Shown here: positions 6,323 to 15,127 of the stretch, in pieces | Layout of the letters: the number at the start of each line of letters is the position of its first letter | Numbering within the stretch: the stretch's first letter is position 1 | DNA from: JAMOAW01 sp039908535 | GTDB lineage: Bacteria > Pseudomonadota > Magnetococcia > Magnetococcales > JADFZT01 | Assembly: GCA_039908535.1 (NCBI GenBank) | Contig: JAMOAW010000044.1 | Coordinates: 1-29,472, forward strand | Length of the DNA: 29,472 nucleotides | Direction of reading: 5' to 3' | The notes under the pieces: generated by a model | What the model was told of the DNA's origin: nothing | The model's input: the letters and a program-made list of their open reading frames with translations, nothing else | The model's database searches: none | Position numbers and translations under genes: made by a program

Positions 6323-8998
6323 ATGCTCCACGCTATTAAACGCCTTGCCGAGTATACCCAACCCCCTTTTTTAGTGGACAACATTCAACTCACATTTGAT
6401 TTAAACCCTGAATTCACCCTCGTGCACTCACAACTCACTCTGCGCCAAAATCCAGCACTCCCCCCAGATCCTCTCTCGGAGTTGCGTTTAGATGGTCGCC
6501 AGTTAGAACTCATCGCCTTGACTTTAAATGGCCAACCATTAGGCCCAGAGGCGTATATTTTAGACTCTGAAAGCCTCACCCTACCTCACCCTCCCAAAAT
6601 CTTAACACTGGAGATCACAACCCGCATTAAACCACACGAAAATACCGCCCTTGAAGGAGTCTATCAAGTGAATGGCGGCTATTGCAGCCAATGCGAAGCC
6701 GAAGGCTTCCGCAAAATCACTTATTACCCGGATCGACCTGACATTCTGGCTCGGTTTACCACGACCCTTATCGCCGATCACACCCAATTTCCCATTTTGC
6801 TTTCCAATGGCAATTGCATCCAGACCGGTTCTTTGGCCAACAACCGCCATTTTGTCACTTGGGAGGACCCCTTTCCAAAACCATCCTATCTATTTGCCTT
6901 GGTGGCAGGGGATCTGGCCCGAATCCAAGACCGCTTCCAGACCCAATCTGGACGTCTCGTACAACTGGAACTATTCGTTGAACATGAAAATATCGATAAA
7001 GGGCAATTTGCCCTTGATTCCCTAAAACAGGCCATGCGCTGGGACGAAGAACGCTTTGGACGGGAATACGATCTGGATATCTACATGATCGTCGCCATCC
7101 AAGATTTTAATATGGGAGCCATGGAAAATAAGGGGCTGAATATTTTTAACAGCAAATATATTCTGGCCAATCCAAAAACCGCAACCGATAGCGACTATGC
7201 CAACATTCAAAGCGTGGTCGCCCATGAATATTTCCACAACTGGACCGGCAATCGCATCACCTGTCGAGATTGGTTTCAATTGAGTCTAAAAGAGGGGCTT
7301 ACGGTATTTCGCGACCAAGAGTTCAGCGGTGATTTTTTTTCTCCCGCCCTGCAACGCATGAAAGACGTGCGCCAATTGCGCACACAACAATTTCCAGAAG
7401 ATGCTGGTCCAACCGCCCATCCCGTCCAACCCGACGCCTACATGGAGATCAATAATTTTTACACATCGACCGTCTATAACAAAGGGGCTGAGCTGGTCCG
7501 TATGATGCAAACAGTGCTGGGCTACCCGGGGTTTCGACGCGGCATGGATCTCTATTTTACCCGTCACGATGGACAAGCCGTCACCGTTGACGATTTGATA
7601 CGCTGCATGGAAGAGGCGACCAGCACCGACTTAAAACAATTTCGTCTTTGGTATTCCCAATCCGGGACCCCTACGCTCACCATCGAATGGCTCTACAACA
7701 GCGCGCAACAAACCTTTGAACTCACCATTGCGCAAAGCTGCCCACCCACCCCCGACCAACCGAGCAAAAAACCATTTCATATCCCGGTGGCGGTGGGACT
7801 CTTAGCCCAAGATGGCTCGTCCATACCGCTCACTCTTGCAGAATCCACGCTTGCCTACCCATCGGCACCTGCCGAACTTCCCCCGCACACACGGCTTTTG
7901 CAACTGCGCCAGGAAAAGGAAACTTTTTATTTTAAAAACATAAAAGAACCCCCTATTCCCTCCATTTTGCGCCACTTTTCCGCTCCCGTTAAACTGCAAA
8001 CTCCCTTAACCGACGACGAACGGATTTTTTTATGGAAACACGATCCAGACCCTTTTAACCGTTGGGAGGCTGGACAGGAATTATCCACACAAATTATTTT
8101 ACAATTGGCCCTGGCGTTTCAAAAAGAGCCCCCCCGCACCTTAAACGCCGATTTTATTCATGCCTTTGGAAAAACATTACAAGATCCAACCCTTGACCTC
8201 TCTTTACGGGTCCAGACCCTAACCTTACCCTCAGAAAAATTCCTCTTATCCCGTATGGATCCCGCCGACCCACTGGCCATCCATCAAGCCCGGCAGTTTG
8301 TCCAAAAAACTTTGTCCGAACATCTTCAACAAGAGCTTATGCAAACTTTTCTAGCCTGTTCCCCCTCTCCAGGCCCCTTTGCGTTTACACCACAACAAAC
8401 GGGACGACGGGGGTTGCGCCATCTTTGTCTGGAATTATTATTAATTTCAAAAAAAGATCCCATTCGCAAACTGGCTTTGGAACAATTTTATCAGGCCAAC
8501 AACATGACCGATCAACTGGGTGCCCTTGTGCCCATGGTCCATACCGGATGCGTGGAAAAAGAGGCGATGCTGGCAACCTTCTTCGATCTTTGGCATTTCG
8601 ATCCTTTGGTGATGGACAAATGGTTTGCCATTCAAGCCACCACCCCAGATCCAAACTGTTTGCAACAGGTCCAAAAATTATACCACCACCCAAACTTTAA
8701 CCTACGCAACCCCAACAAAGTGTATGCCCTCATCGGCGCATTTTGCTCAAACAATCCCCTCTGCTTCCATGACCCCTCTGGAGAAGGATACCTCTTTCTG
8801 GCCGACCAGATACTCCTTCTCAACGGGTTAAACCCTCAAGTTGCAGCCCGTCTCCTGACCAATTTTGGCAATTGGCGTAAATTCGAACCAATTCGAAAAA
8901 ATTTAATGCAAATACAATTAGAAAAAATAATGCACAGCCATAATCTCTCCAGAGATGTTTTTGAAATCACAAAAAAATGTCTGGATCCAGCCCCTTAA
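6323..8998 (+). CDS. pepN: Aminopeptidase N (M1 family zinc metallopeptidase)
   Basis: This 891-residue cytoplasmic protein removes N-terminal amino acids from peptides. The M1 signatures are complete: GAMEN (residues 265-269) binds the substrate amino end, and HEYFH (301-305) with Glu324, 18 residues after the second His, forms the zinc site; Glu302 is the general base. YTSTVYNKGAELVRMM provides the tyrosine region that stabilises the transition state. The N-terminal beta domain and long C-terminal helical half match the length of gammaproteobacterial-type PepN (about 870-890). A CAGG lies about 10 bases before the ATG. It is separated by 99 bases from the CheB-like gene and appears to be its own unit or the end of that transcript. 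Confidence 0.95.
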   Translation: MLHAIKRLAEYTQPPFLVDNIQLTFDLNPEFTLVHSQLTLRQNPALPPDPLSELRLDGRQLELIALTLNGQPLGPEAYILDSESLTLPHPPKILTLEITTRIKPHENTALEGVYQVNGGYCSQCEAEGFRKITYYPDRPDILARFTTTLIADHTQFPILLSNGNCIQTGSLANNRHFVTWEDPFPKPSYLFALVAGDLARIQDRFQTQSGRLVQLELFVEHENIDKGQFALDSLKQAMRWDEERFGREYDLDIYMIVAIQDFNMGAMENKGLNIFNSKYILANPKTATDSDYANIQSVVAHEYFHNWTGNRITCRDWFQLSLKEGLTVFRDQEFSGDFFSPALQRMKDVRQLRTQQFPEDAGPTAHPVQPDAYMEINNFYTSTVYNKGAELVRMMQTVLGYPGFRRGMDLYFTRHDGQAVTVDDLIRCMEEATSTDLKQFRLWYSQSGTPTLTIEWLYNSAQQTFELTIAQSCPPTPDQPSKKPFHIPVAVGLLAQDGSSIPLTLAESTLAYPSAPAELPPHTRLLQLRQEKETFYFKNIKEPPIPSILRHFSAPVKLQTPLTDDERIFLWKHDPDPFNRWEAGQELSTQIILQLALAFQKEPPRTLNADFIHAFGKTLQDPTLDLSLRVQTLTLPSEKFLLSRMDPADPLAIHQARQFVQKTLSEHLQQELMQTFLACSPSPGPFAFTPQQTGRRGLRHLCLELLLISKKDPIRKLALEQFYQANNMTDQLGALVPMVHTGCVEKEAMLATFFDLWHFDPLVMDKWFAIQATTPDPNCLQQVQKLYHHPNFNLRNPNKVYALIGAFCSNNPLCFHDPSGEGYLFLADQILLLNGLNPQVAARLLTNFGNWRKFEPIRKNLMQIQLEKIMHSHNLSRDVFEITKKCLDPAP

Positions 8999-9143
8999 AA
9001 ATCTAAATTTTATATTTTTACAAGTTACGCTCATTTTACCTCACAACAACACAGTTACCGTTGCGACCCTTACAAAAAAGAATTAATCTATTCAGATAAA
9101 GCATAACAAAACAATTCACACGCCATAGAGGTTTATACAAAAA

Positions 9144-9551
9144 ATGATGGAAGACAATCCCACGATGCAACCGGAAGAGAATTCCAATCCCACCCATCAG
9201 ACGACACGAGGGGAGTCACGTATTCCTTATATGACCGAATTGGAATTTCAAGCCGACCACGGCGCAATCTTTCACGGTCACACCTCTGATGTCAGTTACA
9301 GTGGGGCCTTTTTAAATACCCAACAAGAACCTTTAAATATCCAGGTCGGTGATGTCGGTGTCGCTGCAATCACCATAACAGAAGCCAATAAACGCAGTTA
9401 CAACGTCTCTTTCCCTTGTATCGTTGCGAGAGTCACACCAAAAGGCCTAGGATTAAACTTTGAAAGCATGGAACCAGAAGAGACAGAACTTGATGTAGAC
9501 GAAAATCTTAGCGATGAAGAAGGAGATGAAGAAGGAGATGAAGATATATAA
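9144..9551 (+). CDS. PilZ-domain protein (probable c-di-GMP binding)
   Basis: This 135-residue soluble protein has both c-di-GMP contact motifs of PilZ: RXXXR (RGESR, residues 22-26) and D/N-X-S-X-X-G (DVSYSG, 49-54), in the correct order and spacing. The rest of the beta barrel follows to about residue 112. The last 24 residues are almost entirely acidic (EEGDEEGDEDI), encoded by a short DNA repeat. It has no output domain, so it would act as an adaptor. A second ATG directly follows the first, and AGAGG lies about 13 bases upstream. It converges with the kinase gene. It may link c-di-GMP to the neighbouring signalling proteins, but that is inference from position only. Confidence 0.85.
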   Translation: MMEDNPTMQPEENSNPTHQTTRGESRIPYMTELEFQADHGAIFHGHTSDVSYSGAFLNTQQEPLNIQVGDVGVAAITITEANKRSYNVSFPCIVARVTPKGLGLNFESMEPEETELDVDENLSDEEGDEEGDEDI

Positions 9552-9636
9552 CCATATAAAAAAAAGCCTTTTAATTGGCTCTCCAACCCTTGTGCTGACC
9601 ATCCTTTTTGCAATTAAATAAATAACACAAACCCGC

Positions 9637-11577
9637 TCATGACTCTGTTAAACCACGTACCAACCGAAATCCCAAGGCATTGCTATTGCTTTTAGCCAAC
9701 ACCCGATTGCGATGAGCCACGCGACAGGCCACTTCGTTACTACGCCAACTCCCCCCTCGTCGCACCCGCAATTCCCCGAAAGGAGCCCCCTTTGGATTCT
9801 CTTTCGGACTTTTAGAATAATAATCTTCGCTATGCCAATCTTCGGTCCACTCCCAAACATTACCTAACATATCATGCAATCCCCATTGATTGGGAGCCTT
9901 AAGCCCAACGGGTTGAGTTTGATTATTGGAATTATTTTGAAACCAAGCATATTCCGCTAACGCTGTCGCATGATCACCAAAATAATAGGCCGTACTGCTT
10001 CCAGCCCGAGCGGCATACTCCCATTCAGCCTCGGTTGGCAACCTTAGACGAAACTTTGGTCCCATCATGCGTAGATATTGACGCAAAAATTTTTGCGTGT
10101 CCTCCCACAACACCCGTTCCACAGGGTGATTGTCCTTGGCCGGATCATAAAGTCCAGGGGGATAATTGCCCATCACCCGACGCCACTTGGACCACGTCAC
10201 CGGATATTTACCCATCCAAAAGCCATCCACATAGACCTCATGTACGGGGATTTCATCGGCCTTTCGACCCGCCTCCCCCTTTTGACTGCCCATCTGAAAC
10301 GTCCCAGCTGGAATCCAAAGAAATTCCATTTTGGTCATAGGTTCAATCCAAACATCGCCCAATTTTGGATCTAAAATGTCCACTTCTTCCATTTTTGCCA
10401 ACTCCTCTTTGGAAGGAGCTGGTTGATCCGAAATGGCTTCAACGACCACTTTAGGGGGCACCGTGAGGTGCTTTCGCTCTACTGGCTTACTTTGCAAGCC
10501 AAAATCATTAATGGAGGAGATAAAACTGCGCCAACTACTTTTCTTTTGCCGCACAATACGGGCACTCTGGGTGCTAACAGAAGCGGGACGAGGCGCAGGT
10601 TGTGTGGCAACAGGTGATGGAGAGAGTGATTTTTCTTCCTCGCGCTTCGCTGTGGCGGACAACTGATCTGCTTCATTGAAGGCCGCACCCACCAACATGG
10701 GACGCCAAGCCGCCACCGATTGGGGCCGATCGGTTTCCAAAACCATCAACGCCTTATCAATGGCTTTCAGGAAACCGGGAGAAAAACGATTTTTCCCCAA
10801 CTCCACCGCAGACCGCATAGGATCAGATTCATTCCGCAATTTGGCCGCGATACGAATAGCCGCATCCACTGGTTTTTCACCAGTAACTGCTCGATACAAA
10901 ACCCCACCTAACGCATAGATATCAGACCATGGTCCCTGACGATTACCGGAAGAATCATACTGTTCAAAAGGGGAGTAACCTAAACTGAGCAGACTGGTCA
11001 TCTGATCCGAAGCCCCGGCTACCGCTTGACGGGCAGAGCCAAAATCCAAAATAACCGGTGTGCCATTTTTGCGAATTAAAATATTAGGTGGTTTGATATC
11101 TCGGTGAATAAAATCTGCGGCATGTAGCATCTCTAGTCCACTCAATAGAGGTGGAAGGATGCGCTTAATTTCCGCTTCACTCAACGTTTTACGCTGTTTG
11201 AGCACCTCATCCAGCCCTTGGCCCTCCTCATACTCCATGACCATATAAGCGGTATTACTATCTCGAAAAAAGCTGGCAACACGCACGATAGAAGGATGTT
11301 TAAATTTGGCCAAAATTTGCGCCTCTTTTAAAAACCGATCCAATCCCCATTCAAAAGTAGCGGCATCTTTTGGTGAGTTGGGATGAACCTGACTGCCCTC
11401 TTCACGCCCGGCAATACCGACAGGAAGGTATTCTTTAATCGCTACCAATTGGTTTAAATTGGTATCGCGTCCCAAATAGGTAATACCAAACCCTCCCTTG
11501 CCGAGGACTTTTAAAACCTCATACCAAAGGAGTGTATATCCTGCTGGGAGGGCTTCAAGATACTTGTTTGAACTCAT
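9637..11577 (-). CDS. Ser/Thr protein kinase fused to an FGE/SUMF1-type domain
   Basis: This is a 646-residue two-domain protein. The kinase domain (about residues 15-300) is complete: glycine loop GKGGFG 26-31, Lys48 in AIKEYLP, HRDIKPPN at 158-165, and DFG at 178-180; it should be active. A basic, Pro/Ser-rich linker follows. Residues about 410-640 form a formylglycine-generating-enzyme-like domain (FQMGS, LPTEAEWEYAARAG, GLHDMLGNVWEWTEDW, RRGGSW, GFRLVRG). Of the two cysteines that bind copper in true FGEs, the first aligns with Ser in RGGSWRSNEVAC and only the second is kept, so it is probably a binding domain rather than an oxidase. No membrane segment is seen. The gene follows the acidic-repeat membrane protein by 72 bases on the same strand, suggesting an operon, and an FHA protein is nearby. 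Confidence 0.92.
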   Translation of the reverse strand: MSSNKYLEALPAGYTLLWYEVLKVLGKGGFGITYLGRDTNLNQLVAIKEYLPVGIAGREEGSQVHPNSPKDAATFEWGLDRFLKEAQILAKFKHPSIVRVASFFRDSNTAYMVMEYEEGQGLDEVLKQRKTLSEAEIKRILPPLLSGLEMLHAADFIHRDIKPPNILIRKNGTPVILDFGSARQAVAGASDQMTSLLSLGYSPFEQYDSSGNRQGPWSDIYALGGVLYRAVTGEKPVDAAIRIAAKLRNESDPMRSAVELGKNRFSPGFLKAIDKALMVLETDRPQSVAAWRPMLVGAAFNEADQLSATAKREEEKSLSPSPVATQPAPRPASVSTQSARIVRQKKSSWRSFISSINDFGLQSKPVERKHLTVPPKVVVEAISDQPAPSKEELAKMEEVDILDPKLGDVWIEPMTKMEFLWIPAGTFQMGSQKGEAGRKADEIPVHEVYVDGFWMGKYPVTWSKWRRVMGNYPPGLYDPAKDNHPVERVLWEDTQKFLRQYLRMMGPKFRLRLPTEAEWEYAARAGSSTAYYFGDHATALAEYAWFQNNSNNQTQPVGLKAPNQWGLHDMLGNVWEWTEDWHSEDYYSKSPKENPKGAPFGELRVRRGGSWRSNEVACRVAHRNRVLAKSNSNALGFRLVRGLTES

Positions 11578-11649
11578 ACAGGCCCACCAAATTGCTCAAA
11601 AGTGTCAACGGTATCTAAACAATAATTCGCCAAAACAAATCTTTCTCTG

Positions 11650-12645
11650 TCATTCCTTCAAAGAGTGCTCCTGAAACATGGCTCGCAATCTTGCGGCTTG
11701 ATCCTCAAGCTCATCCTCTGGTAGCCCAAATTCATCTTCATCCAACAAAGCTATTTTGGCTGATTCGAACCCTTCTTTCAACGGATCCAGTTCCGTTGCG
11801 ACAAAATCTATTTTTTGATTTGTTTTAATTAAATCTTCAGACTCTTCAGACTCTTCAGACTCTTCAGACTCTTCAGACTCTTCAGACTCCTCAGACTCCT
11901 CAGACTCTTCAGACTCCTCAACATCACCTTCAGACTCTGCTTGTTCCTCCTGATCTGGATCTATCTCGTCGTCGTACTCCTCCTCGTCGTTATGAGGAGT
12001 CCAAAGGGCACACAGGTCCCCCCAACAATAGAGCAACCAAGATTTAATCAATTTTAAAATCGAAACAACGATAAAAACCAAACCACTCCAGATCCATAAT
12101 CCACCATCAACCAGCAGATTCAACATTTTCCATATGAGACTACCTGTGGTGGTGATGGTCAAAAGCACCCCCTTCCAAAGCCACACCCCCCCCTCTAAAA
12201 TCCATCCCACCACATTTTTGGAAAAATAAACCCCCTTCATCCCTATCATGGCAATAATGGCAATGAACCACAATCCAGCTTCCATCAATCTCCCAATAAA
12301 AAAACCGGGAATGGGAGATGCCATACGCTTGATAGAAGGAGTCATCCGCGAAAAGGTGGGGGTGATGCGTTTAAAAGAGGGGGCAAAGCGTTTCATAGAT
12401 TCCGCCGTAGGCAAGACTCTACGCCGAGGTAATGTCGTCCCCACTGGTCGCGGCTGTTGTTCAGGAACTCGTTGGCTCCCTAAGGAGGGTTGATCTGATG
12501 CTGGAGGGGTTACTGGAAGCTTTCGAACCCGCCTGGATACTTTTTGGTTATCCAAAACACTTGGCTTTGTCGCACCAGACCGCGTACTCCCAGGCCGAGT
12601 TGTTCGCGTAGCCCCAAGACCTTTTTTAGGTTGAATGAGAGACAT
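11650..12645 (-). CDS. Membrane protein with acidic ESE tandem repeat, unknown function
   Basis: This 331-residue protein matches no family I recognise. Residues 1-110 are basic and Pro/Arg-rich (RRVRKLPVTPP, then LPRRRVLPTAESMKRF). Residues about 130-215 contain three or more hydrophobic segments rich in Trp and Gly (LWFIAIIAMIGM, GVWLWKGVLLTITTTG, GLWIWSGLVFIVVSILKLI). The C-terminal third is strongly acidic, with about nine Glu-Ser-Glu units encoded by a 9-bp tandem repeat at 11834-11914. The basic, membrane and acidic layout suggests a membrane anchor with charged tails; the serines could be kinase targets. It precedes the kinase-FGE gene on the same strand, so I infer a functional pairing. 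A promoter is likely at 12689-12717 on the minus strand. Confidence 0.75.
   Translation of the reverse strand: MSLIQPKKGLGATRTTRPGSTRSGATKPSVLDNQKVSRRVRKLPVTPPASDQPSLGSQRVPEQQPRPVGTTLPRRRVLPTAESMKRFAPSFKRITPTFSRMTPSIKRMASPIPGFFIGRLMEAGLWFIAIIAMIGMKGVYFSKNVVGWILEGGVWLWKGVLLTITTTGSLIWKMLNLLVDGGLWIWSGLVFIVVSILKLIKSWLLYCWGDLCALWTPHNDEEEYDDEIDPDQEEQAESEGDVEESEESEESEESEESEESEESEESEESEDLIKTNQKIDFVATELDPLKEGFESAKIALLDEDEFGLPEDELEDQAARLRAMFQEHSLKE
11834..11914 (-). repeat. 9-bp tandem repeat encoding Glu-Ser-Glu units
   Basis: Nine near-identical units (TCTTCAGAC on the plus strand, some with C in place of T at the third base) lie inside the membrane protein gene. Because the unit is a multiple of three, copy number change alters the length of the acidic tail without breaking the frame. 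Confidence 0.9.
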
Positions 12646-12688
12646 TTTATTTAAAAATCACCATTCTAAAAGTGTGTACCTTATCTAT

Positions 12689-12717
12689 ATTATACGAGCA
12701 AAACACCCTACTGAAAT
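12689..12717 (-). promoter_or_regulatory. Candidate sigma-70 promoter for membrane protein-kinase operon
   Basis: On the minus strand a perfect TATAAT (plus 12689-12694) is 17 bases from ATTTCA (plus 12712-12717), 44 bases upstream of the start codon. The -35 box is weak. Confidence 0.45.
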
Positions 12718-12772
12718 ACTTTGTGATGTCCATTTTTTCCACTCTGCCAAAAAAAGAGTTTATTAAGCTCCA

Positions 12773-12801
12773 TTGACAAAAGGCGCCCCTACTTTTCTAA
12801 T
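12773..12801 (+). promoter_or_regulatory. Sigma-70 promoter of the rhodanese gene
   Basis: TTGACA (12773-12778), a 17-base spacer and TCTAAT (12796-12801) form a near-consensus promoter 50 bases upstream of the ATG. It is divergent from the promoter of the membrane protein-kinase operon. Confidence 0.65.
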
Positions 12802-12850
12802 GTATCATCCATTCGTTCAAAAAAACACCCTTAGAAAATTAGGATACACA

Positions 12851-13276
12851 ATGATTCCTTCAGCACCACACAGTCCCATTCATCCCAAACTTCGTCAGGT
12901 TACCCCTGAAGAGGCCTATCAGCTACAACAAACCATTCCTGACTTGGTGTTTATCGATATCCGTTCAGAAGTTGAACATTTTTTTATCGGCAATCCTCCC
13001 GGTGTCATCAATATTCCTTGGCAGGACGCTCCCGATTTTGAACTCAACCCAAATTTTATTCCCGATGTGAGCCGCATTGCCAAAAAGCATCAGACCATTC
13101 TTCTGATCTGCCGCTCAGGCCACCGATCCATTGATGCCGGAAACGCTCTCCTTGAAATCGGCTTTGAATCCGTTTATAACGTTTTAGAGGGTTTTGAGGG
13201 TGCCCGAGACGAAAATCATCACCGATCCAGTGTGAATGGTTGGCGTTTTCGCGGTTTACCTTGGGTACAATGTTAG
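12851..13276 (+). CDS. Rhodanese-domain sulfurtransferase
   Basis: This 141-residue single-domain rhodanese carries sulfur as a persulfide on Cys87 in the active loop CRSGHRS. Supporting motifs are VFIDIRSEVEH, GVINIPW and the closing NVLEGFEGA. The longer frame beginning at TTG 12773 is rejected because that codon is part of a -35 box; an internal ATG at 12800 falls on the -10 box. AGGA at 12841-12844 is well placed for the ATG at 12851. No signal peptide is seen, so it is cytoplasmic. The physiological sulfur acceptor cannot be told from the sequence. It sits between the FHA gene and the membrane protein-kinase operon but is transcribed in the opposite direction. Confidence 0.88.
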   Translation: MIPSAPHSPIHPKLRQVTPEEAYQLQQTIPDLVFIDIRSEVEHFFIGNPPGVINIPWQDAPDFELNPNFIPDVSRIAKKHQTILLICRSGHRSIDAGNALLEIGFESVYNVLEGFEGARDENHHRSSVNGWRFRGLPWVQC

Positions 13277-13313
13277 CCCTGACGATTATTTTGTCACCTC
13301 ATGCCCAAAACAG

Positions 13314-14066
13314 TCAACTCTCTTTATGGTTAAAGCGAAATGAAAATTCTTTATAAGAGATAATATTCCCATCCATTAACTTTTGCTTACCTGAAATCAA
13401 CACCTCATTCAGTTTCATATTGCGCCCCGATGGAGCGATATAAAAACCATCTGCCCGACGATGAATAACCCCGACCAATCGGGGGGTAAAGAGACCTGTC
13501 AACCGAATTTCGGCGTTATCATCCTTACCAAGAATGGTAACCGTATTGCTTAAATGATATTTGGTCCGGCTTAAATCCCCTGATAACACGGTCAGATATC
13601 CTTCTGGTTGCTTGATGATGGAGGTGAGAATGGTCGTCCCACAAGAATCCTCCTCCACATGGCCCGCACGAGAGGGAGCCTCCGCATTGGAAGGGATATC
13701 TTCCAGCTGTGCACCCGGTCGCTCTTTTTTAAAAGTTCCCGAATGGCCTGGATGAAAAGAATTTTCAGAGGAGGAGTTCTGATGATCTACATATAAGAGG
13801 GTGTGTTTACCAACCAAAATCGAATCGCCATCTTGAAGCTCATGGCGTTGAATACGCTGACCATTTACAAAAGTACCATTGCGACTGTCCAGATCTTCCA
13901 GAAGATATTTATCCCCTTTACGAACAATGGCCGCATGAGAACGCGATACGGCTGGATTATCCAAGATGATCTCGTTTTCAGAGGTACGACCGATGGCCGT
14001 CGCCACTCTGGTGAGTTCCCGTTCTTCTCGAATCACTCCTTTCACTTTGATCACAATTTTTGCCAT
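13314..14066 (-). CDS. FHA-domain protein with a second divergent FHA-like domain
   Basis: This 250-residue protein has an N-terminal forkhead-associated domain with all phosphothreonine-binding motifs: IGR (25-27), SRSHA (41-45) and DLDSRNGTFVNG (58-69). A low-complexity Ser/Pro/Glu linker follows (about 95-150). Residues 160-248 look like a second FHA fold (VTILGKDDNAEIRL, then LVGVIHRRADGFYIAPSG, then LMDGNIISYKEFSFRF) lacking the SRXH and NG motifs, so it probably does not bind phosphate. The start at 14066 is chosen because GGGGGA lies just upstream; the frame extends further to 14135 without a ribosome site. The nearby Ser/Thr kinase is an obvious candidate source of its ligand. Confidence 0.88.
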   Translation of the reverse strand: MAKIVIKVKGVIREERELTRVATAIGRTSENEIILDNPAVSRSHAAIVRKGDKYLLEDLDSRNGTFVNGQRIQRHELQDGDSILVGKHTLLYVDHQNSSSENSFHPGHSGTFKKERPGAQLEDIPSNAEAPSRAGHVEEDSCGTTILTSIIKQPEGYLTVLSGDLSRTKYHLSNTVTILGKDDNAEIRLTGLFTPRLVGVIHRRADGFYIAPSGRNMKLNEVLISGKQKLMDGNIISYKEFSFRFNHKES

Positions 14067-14431
14067 GTGTCCCCCGAAAGCATCCCGAAAATCAAAAAAA
14101 CAGACGCGCAATCCTCTTGTTTTTTTACAGGCCATTCACCATAGGGAGATAATATAACCTAAAACCACGCCAGGAACGACAACAAAAATGTCAGTGGAGG
14201 CAAACAAAAAAAAATTAGTAGATGTAAAATGTGCTTCCACTCTCTTCCCAGACACACTTAAAGAGCTCTTTTTCGGATAAAAGGAAGTTTTAGAGAGCAC
14301 CGTAATCGACTAGAGAATAAAATAAAAAAATAAGCCCAACCCCCAATATATCCCACTCATTGGGCCGTTTTAAAAAAACATACCTGGAGAACAGACCACT
14401 CGACTCGAAACTCTCCTGGAGCCAGCGGTCG
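14067..14431. other. Intergenic region between FHA gene and small acidic gene
   Basis: These 365 bases contain no recognisable gene. They hold the probable terminator of the small acidic gene (14322-14365, minus) and presumably the FHA promoter, for which I see no convincing boxes. Confidence 0.5.
14322..14365 (-). terminator. Probable terminator of the small acidic protein gene
   Basis: GCCCAA (14334-14339) pairs with TTGGGC (14360-14365). On the minus strand the stem is followed by a T-rich run. The loop is long (20 bases), and the site lies 66 bases after the stop codon. Confidence 0.5.
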
Positions 14432-14653
14432 TCAAACGCGCATGGCCTGTTTGAATGGACGATCTAAATAATGACAAAATGGCATCCAAGTTTCTGCCTT
14501 AAATACGGTTTTATCCGCCATTTCATCGGAAATCTTTTCATATAGATCCCAAATCAAATCAAAATCTTTGATCCCTTCAAACAGATATCCGTCTACATCC
14601 GCGTCATATAAACCATATCCATTATCCAAAAGATCGATATGCAATTTTTTCAT
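14432..14653 (-). CDS. Small acidic hypothetical protein
   Basis: This 73-residue protein is not one I recognise. It begins MKKLHIDLLDNGYGLYDADV, is rich in Asp, Glu and aromatic residues and ends with DRPFKQAMRV. There is no signal peptide or membrane segment. The case for it being real is a strong AGGAGG ribosome site a few bases before the ATG, a terminator-like hairpin downstream, and protein-like composition. It stands alone between two intergenic stretches. A 13-bp palindrome (ATGCAA A TTGCAT, 14723-14735) lies about 70 bases upstream and could be a regulatory site. Confidence 0.65.
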   Translation of the reverse strand: MKKLHIDLLDNGYGLYDADVDGYLFEGIKDFDLIWDLYEKISDEMADKTVFKAETWMPFCHYLDRPFKQAMRV

Positions 14654-14976
14654 GGTATGCCTCCTGATGATTAGGCCCCGATTGGGCTGAACAATTTATT
14701 ATGAAGATCTATTGTCCAGATTATGCAAATTGCATTCCACAAATATTATTCGGACATTGCTTTTTAATGAACACAAAAAAATCATTTTAATTCAATCAAA
14801 TAAACATTTAGAACAAAAGATAATACGACAAAATATAATTATACAATAAGAAAAATAGTCAAAAAAATGCCTCTTTGACGCAACAACACGGATGCTCTTT
14901 GAACAAAAATTCAGACACAATCCCCTCGGGTCGCTTTATATTTTTCCGATACATTTTTAAGATAACAAAAAAGAGA
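14654..14976. other. AT-rich intergenic region with palindrome and a partial repeat copy
   Basis: No gene. It holds the perfect 13-bp palindrome at 14723-14735, a very AT-rich stretch at about 14760-14870, and at 14936-14954 a degenerate end of the palindromic repeat family (TTTTTCCGATACAT). Confidence 0.5.
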
Positions 14977-15126
14977 ACATGATGCCCTTTGGGCAAAAAA
15001 ATCAAAAACAAAACCCTGGGGGATGAATCCCCCAGACCCCCTCTTTTTTTTAAGAATTAAAAAAAAGAGGGGGTCTGGGGGGCGGTTCTGGGCCCCCAAG
15101 GTCTTGATTTTTATTTTTCCGATACA
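14977..15126. repeat. Palindromic repeat element, copy 1 (full)
   Basis: This is the clearest copy of the roughly 150-bp family. From left to right it has an ATGCCC..GGGC mini-palindrome; a terminator-like hairpin with 7-bp arms (15016-15035); a 23-bp perfect hairpin (15029-15051 with 15059-15081, 7-base loop) that shares an arm with the first; a GGGGGGCGG..GCCCCC hairpin; and the conserved end CTTGATTTTTATTTTTCCGA. It begins immediately after the ykgJ stop codon and so also serves as the operon's 3' end. Confidence 0.9.
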
Positions 15127-15127
15127 T

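Noticed and set aside
11834..11914. CRISPR-like direct repeats
   Set aside because: Contiguous 9-bp in-frame coding repeats without spacers.
12773..12850. TTG start giving the rhodanese 26 extra residues
   Set aside because: The TTG is the first half of a TTGACA -35 box with TCTAAT 17 bases on; the ATG at 12851 has a ribosome site.
14911..15099. 62-codon frame on the minus strand
   Set aside because: It runs through the palindromic repeat (MGAQNRPPDPLFF comes from the G/C arms) and has no ribosome site.
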